A program made the translations under genes and the position numbers. DNA of 14,440 nt from Candidatus Zixiibacteriota bacterium. GTDB taxonomy: Bacteria; Zixibacteria; MSB-5A5; GN15; PGXB01. The stretch lies in the NCBI GenBank assembly GCA_030642025.1, contig DAOWOO010000005.1, positions 1 through 14,440 on the forward strand. Direction: 5' to 3'. The notes under the pieces were generated by a model. It ran no database searches, was not told the DNA's origin, and was given only the letters and a program-made list of their open reading frames with translations. Positions 1 to 6,891 of the stretch are shown piece by piece; position 1 is the first letter of the stretch, and each line of letters starts with the position of its first letter.

Positions 1-657
1 GTAACATTCGTGATACCGCGCTTTGTGAATTTTTATGCCAATATGAATGCCGAACTGCCCGGGCCGACCAGGTTGATGATCTGGATAAACGAATTCATAA
101 CGGGCTACTGGATGATTCTAATAGCGGTTTTCATCGCCGGAATTATAATATTCAGAAAGATTTATTCTACCCAATCAGGTAAATTGTTTTTTGACCGGCT
201 TTTCTCGCGTCTTCCGATTTTCGGTGACCTGATTATCAAAGGCAATGTCGCCCGGTTTGCCTACATGTTTCAAATTCTCACTAAAAGCGGAATGCCGCTG
301 GTCAAATCGCTGGAACTTCTGGCCGACGTTATTAAGAACTCGGCTTTAATGCTTGAGATAAAGGAACTGACTGATTCATTCCGCGAGGGTCGAGAATTAA
401 CGGGACTTTTCAAACGGCTGACGTTTTTCCCTCATATGGCCCTGCATATGATTCAAGTAGGCTTGGAAAGCGGCTCGCTTGACAGCATGCTGCATGAAGT
501 GGCCACCCACTATTCCAGAGAAGTCGATTACAAATCCAGACAGCTGACAGCCCTTCTGGAGCCGATTTTGACCATAACTCTCGGAGTTTTCGTCCTAGTG
601 GTGGCGCTGGCCATTTTCCTGCCGATGTGGAACCTGATTCAGGTTTTCAACAAGTAG
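1..657 (+). CDS. Type II secretion / type IV pilus inner-membrane platform protein, GspF/PilC family (5'-truncated)
   Basis: The reading frame is open from base 1, so the 5' end lies outside the window and about 218 C-terminal residues are visible. Family members are usually about 400 residues with two GspF domains; this part holds the link region, one transmembrane segment (about residues 35-53) and the complete second domain. Family hallmarks are the GNVARFAYMFQILTKSG opening, the GLESGSLDSML segment with the following REVDYKS region, and the closing LLEPIL plus hydrophobic stretch ending LPMWNLIQ. The protein forms the inner-membrane platform on which the assembly ATPase drives pilin polymerisation. 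It heads the visible part of the pilus/secretion operon, 80 bases before the first prepilin. Whether it serves pili or secretion cannot be settled from this fragment. Confidence 0.93.
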   Translation, partial: VTFVIPRFVNFYANMNAELPGPTRLMIWINEFITGYWMILIAVFIAGIIIFRKIYSTQSGKLFFDRLFSRLPIFGDLIIKGNVARFAYMFQILTKSGMPLVKSLELLADVIKNSALMLEIKELTDSFREGRELTGLFKRLTFFPHMALHMIQVGLESGSLDSMLHEVATHYSREVDYKSRQLTALLEPILTITLGVFVLVVALAIFLPMWNLIQVFNK

Positions 658-679
658 ATAACTTAAAGATTCCCCGAAG

Positions 680-698
680 TTTACCGATAATTGGTAAA
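680..698 (+). other. Small hairpin between platform gene and first prepilin
   Basis: TTTACC (680-685) can pair with GGTAAA (693-698) around a 7-nt loop. It has no T-run, so it is not a standard terminator. It sits in the only sizeable gap of the pilus operon and could mark an mRNA processing or stability site that raises pilin expression over the platform gene. A six-pair stem of this composition could also be chance. Confidence 0.25.
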
Positions 699-719
699 AC
701 GGTTTTAATTGCTGATATT
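691..719 (+). promoter_or_regulatory. Possible internal promoter for the prepilin genes
   Basis: TTGGTA (691-696) and GATATT (714-719) are 17 nt apart and each match four of six sigma-70 consensus positions. Transcription would begin near 726, just ahead of the Shine-Dalgarno AAGGGAG (727-733). An internal promoter would suit the high demand for pilin, but the match is only moderate. Confidence 0.25.
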
Positions 720-737
720 TATAAAAAGGGAGACGAT

Positions 738-1169
738 ATGCTTCGCTTGAAAGTCACAAATCGCAGCGGTTTTACGCTGATCGAACTGGTTATTATTATC
801 GTTATCCTCGGAATTCTGGCAGCCGTTGCGATTCCCAAATATCAAAACGTTTCTACCGAGGCCAGAGAAGCCTCCGGTCGGGCCGCGCTGGGCGGACTAC
901 GTTCGGGCATTGCCATCTGGTATGCCAATCAGGCTGTTACCACCGGAACGGCCAATTGGCCGCCGATTGACAGCCTCGGAACAATAGGCAAAGTCATGGA
1001 ACATTCCATTCCCCCGAACCCTTATCAGGCTGACATCAATGCTCCCGACAGCATTGTTACCGGTGTCACCAAAGGTGTCACGGTTGGCTCCAGAGGCGGT
1101 TGGGCCTATAATCCGATTACCGGGGAAATTTGGGCTAATACTTCGACCAGTGGTGAAAATACCTGGTAA
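738..1169 (+). CDS. Type IV prepilin-like protein (N-methylation leader)
   Basis: The ATG at 738 was chosen because it has a good Shine-Dalgarno (AAGGGAG, 727-733) and gives a normal short basic leader; an in-frame opening further upstream overlaps the platform gene and has no ribosome site. The product is 143 residues. The leader MLRLKVTNRSG ends in the Gly required by prepilin peptidase, followed by Phe12 and the conserved Glu16 (mature position 5). A hydrophobic helix rich in Ile/Val follows and ends AAVAIPKY. The C-terminal part has Pro-rich IPPNPY and the ending GGWAYNPITGEIW, a fold often seen in minor pilins and pseudopilins. The mature protein would be about 132 residues and is the first of two adjacent prepilins, so it is either the main subunit or its partner. 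Confidence 0.92.
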   Translation: MLRLKVTNRSGFTLIELVIIIVILGILAAVAIPKYQNVSTEAREASGRAALGGLRSGIAIWYANQAVTTGTANWPPIDSLGTIGKVMEHSIPPNPYQADINAPDSIVTGVTKGVTVGSRGGWAYNPITGEIWANTSTSGENTW

Positions 1170-1174
1170 CCACA

Positions 1175-1645
1175 ATGACAGCGAGGCGAGTTACCGCGTC
1201 ATGTAAAGCCAAAGGCGAGACCGGCTTTACGCTGGTTGAACTGGTCATCATAATTGTCATTCTCGGCATTATCGCGGCAGTGGCTATACCAAAGTTCGGA
1301 ACCCTGACCAAAAGCTCAAAGGTAAATGCCACCCGTGAAGAAATGAGGCGGATTAAAATGGCTATTATCGGCGATCCCGGTTTGGTATCGGGTGGTCAGT
1401 ATGTTAACCGAGGTTTTGAAGGAGATGTCGGCTTCGCGCCGTCGCGGCTGGAAGACCTGGTGACCAAACCTGATACTGTGCAATCATACAACAAATTTAC
1501 GCGATTAGGATGGAACGGTCCATATCTCGATAACGCCGACCAGACATTTCTGCGCGATGCCTGGGAAACCAGCTATGTTTACGATCCGTCGGCAAGAATA
1601 ATAACTTCAACGAGTGCGACGCCAAATATTGTTATGACATTTTAG
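1175..1645 (+). CDS. GspG-like prepilin / major pseudopilin
   Basis: The product is 156 residues with a 17-residue basic leader ending in Gly, then FTLVE, giving Glu22 at mature position 5, and a hydrophobic helix nearly identical to that of the preceding prepilin. The C-terminal half carries a GspG-type signature: GWNGPYL, then FLRDAWETSYVYDP, the place of the Ca-binding GPYL...DPWG.PY.Y region of major pseudopilins (here DAWE replaces DPWG). It starts 5 nt after the previous stop without a clear Shine-Dalgarno, so translation is probably coupled. The near-identical helix codons of the two prepilins indicate either tandem duplication or strong constraint. It could be the major subunit of a pseudopilus or a pilus subunit with a GspG-like head. 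Confidence 0.9.
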   Translation: MTARRVTASCKAKGETGFTLVELVIIIVILGIIAAVAIPKFGTLTKSSKVNATREEMRRIKMAIIGDPGLVSGGQYVNRGFEGDVGFAPSRLEDLVTKPDTVQSYNKFTRLGWNGPYLDNADQTFLRDAWETSYVYDPSARIITSTSATPNIVMTF

Positions 1646-1647
1646 CC

Positions 1648-3252
1648 ATGACCGATCAACGAGACAATAGCAAACAGCCGGATAAGACAAAAAAGCGATC
1701 GGGCTCATCCCGAAAACTACGGCTGAAACTCGAGCCAAAACGTCTGCACCGATTCGGGCGGACTATCTCTGTGACAATCGAGGAAAATATTATCCATTTG
1801 GTGACTGTCGACCGAAATATCTTCGGGGTCAAACTTCATAACATTACAAGAATTTCAATCCCTCCCTCATCTCCCGCTGGCGATCAGCGCGAGGGTTTTA
1901 TAGTTGAAAACATTAGCGCCTATGCCGACAAATACCGCCGCCGGTTCACCCGGTGTATCCTGGCTGTCAGCGGCACCGAAGCGGCCTTCAGGGTGCTGTC
2001 ACTCCCTGAGATGTCCTCGAAAGAACTGGCCGAAGCGGTATACTGGGAAGGCAACAAACAGATTCCTTTCCGGCTCGACAATTCGTATTTCGGCTATAAT
2101 CGCATTGGTAAGGTCTCTTCCGATAATAAGCTGGAAACCCCAATCGCCCTGACGGCGCTTGCCAAACGCGAGGTTGATGAGAGACTGGCGATTCTGGATA
2201 AAGCCGGCCTTAAGACAGACGCCGTATATTATGTTTCCGAATCGATCGGCCACCTTCTCGGCTACCTTGAGGGCTCCGACACCACCCGGACTCACGTCGT
2301 CGTTAATATAAAGCCTACCAGTTGTGATATCGGTTTTTATCTTGGGCAGCAGTTGACATTCACCCATTCCCACTCGGCGGGATCGGATCAGCTATCGGAG
2401 GATTCGCCGGTATCGGTGAGCATATCGCAGTTTGCCGAGATGCTTGTTTCCGAGGTGCAGAATTTATTTGATTACTATCTTGGTCAGTATCCCAATGCAT
2501 CAATCGAGTCGGTCTATGTATTCGGCGATTTCTCCGACAATGATGAATTAATCAATGAATTAGGTGGGCAATCCGGTATCAGTTTTGCGCGCTTTCCGAC
2601 AATCTTTGAAAAAAAGAGCGGTCTAAAAATCGGCCAGTGGCTCGAACAATTACCGTTGTCACTTGGCGCGGCGGCGGCCGCCATATCCGATTACCGGATG
2701 ACTGATTTTCTACCGCAGAACCTGAAGGATGAGCGAGACTCGGCGCATTATTATCGGTTCGCTATTCCGGCATTAATCCTTATGGTGGTGGTACAATTGG
2801 GATTCTCGGCATCCATTAATTACCAGGCCAAAATCGATAAAGCGCGCCTGGACAATCTGAACGACCAGATTGCAAGCCTTCAGTCCTCTCCATCATATAT
2901 TCTTTACCACAAGGTAAAACGGCAGATGATCAACGACCGATCGGTTCTCGGTTTATTAGAAAACGAACCGACTTTTTTGAATTTGAACCTTAAGGAGATA
3001 TCAAGGATAACACCATCCCTGATAAAACTTGATCAGTACGAACTGAGCAAAACCGAGAGCGGCTATGGGCTTTATCTGACAGGTAAGGCGATTTCCTCCG
3101 ATCCTCCGCCGGAAATTATACTGGCCGAATATATTGCCCGTCTGGAAAGATCGCCATTTTTTGACAGCATTATTTTAAAGCGGCATATAAAACGACAGCA
3201 CTACAAGAGATTCATTGTTGATTTCGAACTGGAAATGAGTGCCCGGTTATGA
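1648..3252 (+). CDS. PilM-PilN fusion protein (GspL-like architecture)
   Basis: The product is 534 residues. After a basic, charged start (1-37), residues about 38-350 resemble the actin-like PilM domain: a segment with RVLSLPEMSSKEL, EAVYWEGNKQIPF (PilM usually has W-E..kyIPf), LTALAKREVD and a late GAAAAAI. DFLPQNL (353-359) corresponds to the INLLP peptide at the start of PilN. It is followed by one membrane helix (about 369-390), a short coiled coil (391-412) and a ferredoxin-like periplasmic domain to the end. PilM and PilN are normally separate proteins; here they are one chain, the arrangement of T2SS GspL. The PilM phosphate-loop region reads VVVNIKPTSCDIGF where VVDIG is usual, so ATP binding may be lost. 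The start lies 2 nt after the previous stop with no clear ribosome site. Confidence 0.85.
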   Translation: MTDQRDNSKQPDKTKKRSGSSRKLRLKLEPKRLHRFGRTISVTIEENIIHLVTVDRNIFGVKLHNITRISIPPSSPAGDQREGFIVENISAYADKYRRRFTRCILAVSGTEAAFRVLSLPEMSSKELAEAVYWEGNKQIPFRLDNSYFGYNRIGKVSSDNKLETPIALTALAKREVDERLAILDKAGLKTDAVYYVSESIGHLLGYLEGSDTTRTHVVVNIKPTSCDIGFYLGQQLTFTHSHSAGSDQLSEDSPVSVSISQFAEMLVSEVQNLFDYYLGQYPNASIESVYVFGDFSDNDELINELGGQSGISFARFPTIFEKKSGLKIGQWLEQLPLSLGAAAAAISDYRMTDFLPQNLKDERDSAHYYRFAIPALILMVVVQLGFSASINYQAKIDKARLDNLNDQIASLQSSPSYILYHKVKRQMINDRSVLGLLENEPTFLNLNLKEISRITPSLIKLDQYELSKTESGYGLYLTGKAISSDPPPEIILAEYIARLERSPFFDSIILKRHIKRQHYKRFIVDFELEMSARL

Positions 3253-3809
3253 GAAAGCGTCATTTAATTACTCTGATCTCAGTTTTGGGATTAAGCGCTA
3301 TCTGGTATCTTTTTCTTTTATCACCGGCGCTTCAGAGAAGAGACGCCATCGCCTTCCAAATCAACGAGGCCGAAAAACAACTGGCCGACTTCTATCGAAT
3401 CGTGACTGAGTTTCCCAGCAATTTCAACTCGCAAAAAGAGATGGCGCACAGAAAGGAACTGCTTCTCTCACAATTGTTTTCCAAAGATCATATCATGCGC
3501 CTTTTTGACAGCATTGAAAAGATAGCCGAACAACATGATGTCAGACTTGTGGAAATATCACCATCGGTTGAGGAACTGTTGAGGCTTAACCGGGAGATGC
3601 CGAAAAAGGGACAGCCGCAAATCCTGGAGCTATCTCTGAATCTGAAGGGAACTCTTGAAAATGTCGGCAGGTTTATCGGTGAAATTGAGAGAGGGAATTT
3701 CTACAAGGGTGTCAGTCTCTGCGGCATAATGAATCCGCAGGCCGGGCATAAAGAATCTGACATACAATACCGGTTCAAGGCGGTTCTGGGAGCTATCGAG
3801 GACAGTTGA
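3249..3809 (+). CDS. PilO-like inner-membrane alignment-complex protein
   Basis: The product is 186 residues: an N-terminal membrane helix (about 7-25), a coiled-coil segment (28-75) and an alpha/beta domain (about 78-185) of the PilO/GspM ferredoxin-like type. Typical PilO features are the HIMRLFDSIEKIAEQHDVRLVEI segment and the LNLKGTLENVGRFIGEIER segment, where L.G....l..f...ie is the family pattern. PilO pairs with PilN and connects the inner-membrane complex with PilP and the secretin. The gene overlaps the fusion gene by ATGA (3249-3252), and its own stop overlaps the next start (TGATG), so stoichiometric coupled translation is expected. Identification rests on size, topology and position more than on invariant residues. 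Confidence 0.8.
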   Translation: MRKRHLITLISVLGLSAIWYLFLLSPALQRRDAIAFQINEAEKQLADFYRIVTEFPSNFNSQKEMAHRKELLLSQLFSKDHIMRLFDSIEKIAEQHDVRLVEISPSVEELLRLNREMPKKGQPQILELSLNLKGTLENVGRFIGEIERGNFYKGVSLCGIMNPQAGHKESDIQYRFKAVLGAIEDS

Positions 3810-4255
3810 TGAAAACCACGACAAGAAAGATAATCGTCTTTGCCTGCTTTATACTGGCGGTAATTTACGGCTTATACAATTTGCCCGGCGGAGATAAAAC
3901 GAAGAAAGCGGCGGTACCTGCATCCGGCGATAAAGAATCATCCGCGGTTCAGGGGACAACCCGGATGAATGATATTGACACAGATTTCTATTCCTCACTT
4001 GAATGGGGGCGAGACCCGTTTTATCGGGCGGCCAGAAAGAATAATAAATATGCAAAAACGCCCGAATGCCCGGAATGGATATTAAACGGCATACTCCATG
4101 ATAATAATTCTCCGGCGGCCGTGATAAATAAACAGATTATCAGAATCGGGGATACCATTGACGGCGCCAGGGTAATGCAGATAGAAAAACAGAAAGTGAC
4201 CCTTGAAAGAAACGGATTGCAATTTGATTTATATATCTCAAAGGACAAATCATGA
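3809..4255 (+). CDS. PilP/GspC-like periplasmic linker protein
   Basis: The ATG at 3809 overlaps the previous stop by one base and has GAGG upstream, so it is preferred to the TTG just before it. The 148-residue product has a membrane helix (about 7-24), a Lys/Ser-rich linker, the motif EWGRDPF (65-71), and a small beta domain with WILNGIL, AAVINKQIIRIGDTIDG and VTLERNG. This GIL...a.IN...i..GD.i.g..V..I....V.L...G pattern is shared by PilP and the homology region of GspC, which dock on the secretin N domains. There is no lipobox, so it is anchored by the helix rather than as a lipoprotein like classical PilP. It sits between PilO and secretin, where PilP is expected. Confidence 0.78.
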   Translation: MKTTTRKIIVFACFILAVIYGLYNLPGGDKTKKAAVPASGDKESSAVQGTTRMNDIDTDFYSSLEWGRDPFYRAARKNNKYAKTPECPEWILNGILHDNNSPAAVINKQIIRIGDTIDGARVMQIEKQKVTLERNGLQFDLYISKDKS

Positions 4256-5529
4256 AACGAATACTAACGGCATTTATAATAAGCCTGTTGTTAATGTTAA
4301 ATATGGCCATAGCCGAACAACCGGATTTCAGCCAGAAGGTCTCATTAGAATTTGAAAATGTCCCGGTATCAACGGTTGTTAACCTTATTGCCCAGCAGTA
4401 CAATCTAAACGTGGTCCTGTCGGGACAGGTTGATGAGGAAATCTCGATTAATCTTGATAATGTGAAACTTGATGATGCCTTGAAGGCGATTCTGGTAGCC
4501 AACGGGTATAATTATTACCTTTCCGGCGATATAATCATAGTCAAGCCGCTTGAGATGGATGCCATCGGCGAGATGGCCGTGAGAACTGTCACCCTGGATT
4601 ACATCTCCCCCGCCGCCGCCATCAATGCCGCCACGGAACTTCTTACGGAAAAGGGAAAATTGAAAATCATCACCGATCCCGGCGGAACTCATGGCACTAT
4701 GACCAAAGCCAATCCGTCAAGATTGGCGATTATTGACCTTCCCGAGGTCGTCGACGAAGTCGCGCAGTTTATTAAAAGCATCGACACCCGTCAACGTCAG
4801 GTTTCAATACAGGTCAGAATGATAGAGGTTAACGTTGATGACGAAAAGAAATTCGGTTTGAACTGGCCAAACAGCCTCTCCGCCAAATTGGGGATGGAGG
4901 AAACCTCGTCATCGACAGAGACATCATCGGGTGAATCGAGTTATCTCGGCCAGGTGCAGCTTCCCGATGGAAAATGGCAGTGGGGAACGCTGTCCGTGAA
5001 TGAGGTTAGCATAGTTCTCGATTATCTTGAAAAAAAAGGCAACTCCAAGCTAATATCAGACCCCCATATTACGACTCTTGACAATCATGAAGCTGAAATC
5101 AGGGTAATTACCGTTGTTCCGATTCAGACTATCAACCGTTTCAGCGAAGGCGGCGCGGTGCAGGATATCGTCACTTTTCAGGATGAGGAAATCGGCATCA
5201 CTCTGAGAGTAACCCCGCATATTACCGCCAATAATGAGATACTTCTCGACGTTAACCCGACCGTAGCGGAGATAACCGGTTATTCCGGCCCGATCGACAA
5301 CCAGAAGCCGATCACATCGGAACGCTCAATCACTACCAGGATTCAGGTTAAAGACGGTGAAACTGTCGCGCTGGGCGGATTACTGAAAGAAAACAAAATT
5401 GAGATCGAAGAGAGGGTTTTCCTCTTGGGGTCTATCCCGATAATCGGCAATATCTTCAGGCACAAGTCGATTCAATCCAGCATGACCGATTTAATGATAC
5501 TGATAACGCCGACTATTCTGTCCGATTAG
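4252..5529 (+). CDS. Short outer-membrane secretin (PilQ/GspD family)
   Basis: The product is 425 residues. A signal peptide (1-21, ending AIA) is followed by an STN-like N0 domain (about 27-98), a secretin N1 domain (about 108-178) with the RLAIIDLPEVVDEVAQFI signature, and the secretin barrel domain (about 185-425). Barrel hallmarks are KLISDPHITTLDNHEAEI, GITLRVTPHI, VALGGLLKE, GSIPIIGNIFRH and TDLMILITPTI. It has no AMIN domains and only one N1-type repeat, so it is much shorter than typical PilQ or GspD (600 residues or more). A Ser/Thr/Glu-rich insert lies at 216-230 in the barrel. The start overlaps the upstream gene by ATGA, preceded by AAGGA. The protein forms the outer-membrane gate for the pilus or pseudopilus. 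Confidence 0.95.
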   Translation: MKRILTAFIISLLLMLNMAIAEQPDFSQKVSLEFENVPVSTVVNLIAQQYNLNVVLSGQVDEEISINLDNVKLDDALKAILVANGYNYYLSGDIIIVKPLEMDAIGEMAVRTVTLDYISPAAAINAATELLTEKGKLKIITDPGGTHGTMTKANPSRLAIIDLPEVVDEVAQFIKSIDTRQRQVSIQVRMIEVNVDDEKKFGLNWPNSLSAKLGMEETSSSTETSSGESSYLGQVQLPDGKWQWGTLSVNEVSIVLDYLEKKGNSKLISDPHITTLDNHEAEIRVITVVPIQTINRFSEGGAVQDIVTFQDEEIGITLRVTPHITANNEILLDVNPTVAEITGYSGPIDNQKPITSERSITTRIQVKDGETVALGGLLKENKIEIEERVFLLGSIPIIGNIFRHKSIQSSMTDLMILITPTILSD

Positions 5530-5987
5530 GATTTCGACTTGAGAAGATCAAACCGGGTTGATTTGTTGATGAAAAGATAAACCCCCAGGATCAGAAGGCC
5601 GATATCCCTTAGAAGCAGTTCCAGGGCATTGCTCTTGGCCCGGGAACTTACCGAAAAACAACCGCATTCAAGATTGACTCCGCGGATCAGATTAATTGCA
5701 ATAGCCACGGCGAAGATTACCAGCATAAGATTAATTATCACTATTGAACCCCGACGGTATATTCCGGCAATCAGAGCGATTCCGCATATGAGTTCCATCC
5801 AGGGCATGATTAAGGCCGCCAGGTTGACCAATTCGCCCGGCAATAAGTGATAATTATAGATTATTCTGGCAAACTCCGCCGGTGTGGTGATTTTGTCATA
5901 AGAGGCGTAAATAAACATAACTCCGATTATTAGACGGATTATTAACGCCACGTAGTCATTATGAAGAAGTTTTGAGTCCATTGCCAT
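5526..5987 (-). CDS. MauE/DoxX-like membrane protein
   Basis: The start at 5987 comes one base after the rhodanese stop; an earlier in-frame ATG at 6023 lies inside the rhodanese gene and is less likely, while an ATG at 5981 is also possible. The product is about 153 residues with four membrane segments (about 12-30, 54-76, 82-101, 125-145). Family features are YASYDKITTPAEFARIIYNYHLLP after the first helix, PWMEL in the second and the Cys motif LECGCFS (106-112), the typical dCGCf of MauE-like proteins. Relatives are linked to quinone- or thiol-redox reactions, and MauE itself is needed for methylamine dehydrogenase disulfide maturation. Pairing with a rhodanese suggests envelope sulfur or thiol chemistry (inference). 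Its stop overlaps the secretin stop on the other strand. Confidence 0.85.
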   Translation of the reverse strand: MAMDSKLLHNDYVALIIRLIIGVMFIYASYDKITTPAEFARIIYNYHLLPGELVNLAALIMPWMELICGIALIAGIYRRGSIVIINLMLVIFAVAIAINLIRGVNLECGCFSVSSRAKSNALELLLRDIGLLILGVYLFINKSTRFDLLKSKS

Positions 5988-5988
5988 T

Positions 5989-6486
5989 CTAGATATCCTG
6001 TTCGACCGGAAGTCCGGCCTCATTCCATTCCCGCCAGCCGCCGAAGAATATCGACACTTCAGTGTACCCTTTATACTGAAAATCCCGGCCCAGATAAAGC
6101 GATGACTCGCACTCCGTACCCGAGCAGTAAATCACCATTCCCTGATCTTTTGGAACGGAAGTTACCCGGGGATCATTGATATCCTCAAGATAATCATACG
6201 GAATACTGATCGCTCCCTTGATATGACCGTATTCATAATCCTCCGGATCGCGAGCATCAATAAATAAAATACCGGGTGTTTGGAATTTTGCGGCGGCTTC
6301 ATCAAGCGAAATAAACGGAGGATCACCCTCGTCTGCCGATGGCGGCACAATGATGGAGTCCGAGCCGGCCAGTGACGGCCAGTTGCCGAAAAAGGGGATG
6401 CCGGTTTCGGTAAGGGTATTAGTTGCCAGCCCCAGAATCACCGCCAGAGTTGTCAGCAAAATTGCCTGTCTGATTCCGGTTTTCAT
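5989..6486 (-). CDS. Membrane-anchored or exported rhodanese-like protein
   Basis: The product is 165 residues. An N-terminal hydrophobic segment (about 8-24) acts as an anchor or uncleaved signal, followed by a linker and a single rhodanese domain (about 57-162). Seen directly are FIDARDPEDYEYGHIKGAISIP (the D-R-...GHI-GA signature, 76-96) and the active-site loop YCSGTEC with the putative catalytic Cys121, plus a second Cys126. The loop and closing GG-WREWNEAGLP are typical of single-domain rhodaneses, which transfer sulfane sulfur. The domain should face the periplasm. It is followed after one nucleotide by the MauE-like gene, so the two are an operon. The ribosome site is weak; a good promoter lies upstream at 6547-6574. 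Confidence 0.9.
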   Translation of the reverse strand: MKTGIRQAILLTTLAVILGLATNTLTETGIPFFGNWPSLAGSDSIIVPPSADEGDPPFISLDEAAAKFQTPGILFIDARDPEDYEYGHIKGAISIPYDYLEDINDPRVTSVPKDQGMVIYCSGTECESSLYLGRDFQYKGYTEVSIFFGGWREWNEAGLPVEQDI

Positions 6487-6546
6487 ATATCTTATTACAA
6501 ATATACCGAATCAATAGTTCTCATTAAATCCGTAAATTGACTGCCA

Positions 6547-6574
6547 ATATTAACCGTATTCGGAGAATTGTCAA
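6547..6574 (-). promoter_or_regulatory. Sigma-70-type promoter for the rhodanese operon
   Basis: On the minus strand a perfect -35 hexamer TTGACA (6574-6569) is followed after 16 nt by TAATAT (6552-6547), which matches four of six -10 positions. Transcription would start near 6540 and give a leader of about 54 nt before the rhodanese ATG. It lies directly downstream of the terminator of the preceding unit, where a new promoter is needed. Confidence 0.6.
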
Positions 6575-6600
6575 TATCCATTAGCATAAGAATTGGACAT

Positions 6601-6636
6601 AAAAAAGGCCGATTAAAAACCGGCCTTTTAATTTTT
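6601..6636. terminator. Intrinsic terminator (bidirectional form) after the small 62-codon gene
   Basis: AAAAGGCCG (6603-6611) pairs with CGGCCTTTT (6621-6629) around a 9-nt loop, giving a nine-pair stem. On the minus strand the stem is followed by a run of six T (complement of 6601-6606). On the plus strand a short TTTT and ATTTTT tract follows. Its main role is probably to end minus-strand transcription of the unit at 6691-7140 before the rhodanese promoter. Confidence 0.85.
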
Positions 6637-6690
6637 ACCAACCTTTACCCTGTGGCGATTCCGGTCAGGCTTTCTCTTATTCAATCTATA

Positions 6691-6879
6691 TTATTGAATC
6701 GGCCACCTTGCCTCGATAGTCTTGTCATAACGTACACCGAGAAGTGCGAATTTCCCTTTCAATATCAGCGAGGCAATGTTGGCAAATTTCTCTGGCGCCA
6801 ACCCCTGTAGTCCGTAGGGGTGCCAACAGTCCTTTACCGTGACTTTGGCGTAGCGCTCGGTTCCTTTTCTCGCAGGCAT
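6691..6879 (-). CDS. Small protein of unknown function (62 aa)
   Basis: I do not recognise a family. The ORF starts with ATG at 6879, preceded by AGGGGA (SD-like, six nt before the start), and ends 54 nt upstream of a good terminator, so it sits in a sensible transcription unit. The protein is soluble, has a basic start (MPARKGTERYAKVTVKDCW), a central HPYGLQGLAPEKF and a hydrophobic stretch around ANIASLILKGKFALLGV, and ends EARWPIQ. Codon use (many GCC, ACC, TTC, GAC, CTC third positions) resembles the neighbours. Against a simple gene, a strong hairpin (6777-6828) lies inside it and a second ORF overlaps it in another frame with a near-ideal Shine-Dalgarno but bad spacing. The transcript may therefore be a structured RNA rather than, or as well as, an mRNA. 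Confidence 0.5.
   Translation of the reverse strand: MPARKGTERYAKVTVKDCWHPYGLQGLAPEKFANIASLILKGKFALLGVRYDKTIEARWPIQ
6777..6828 (-). other. Long two-part hairpin inside the 62-codon ORF
   Basis: Read on the minus strand, TGTTGGC (6828-6822) pairs with GCCAACA (6783-6777), and directly inside it ACCCCT (6821-6816) pairs with AGGGGT (6806-6801) around a 9-nt loop. The two helices are contiguous on the 5' side, with a 17-nt bulge (6784-6800) on the 3' side. That bulge contains the palindrome TGGCGCCA, which offers an alternative pairing. Thirteen pairs in this arrangement are more than usually expected from coding sequence. Confidence 0.45.
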
Positions 6880-6891
6880 TGTCGATCCCCT

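Noticed and set aside
627..737. N-terminal extension of the first prepilin to position 627
   Set aside because: It overlaps the platform gene, lacks a ribosome site and would put about 37 extra residues before a normal prepilin leader.
6777..6879. tmRNA or other known housekeeping RNA at the small structured locus
   Set aside because: There is no tag-peptide frame of the ANDENYALAA type, no tRNA-like acceptor end and no CCA-type 3' end before the terminator.
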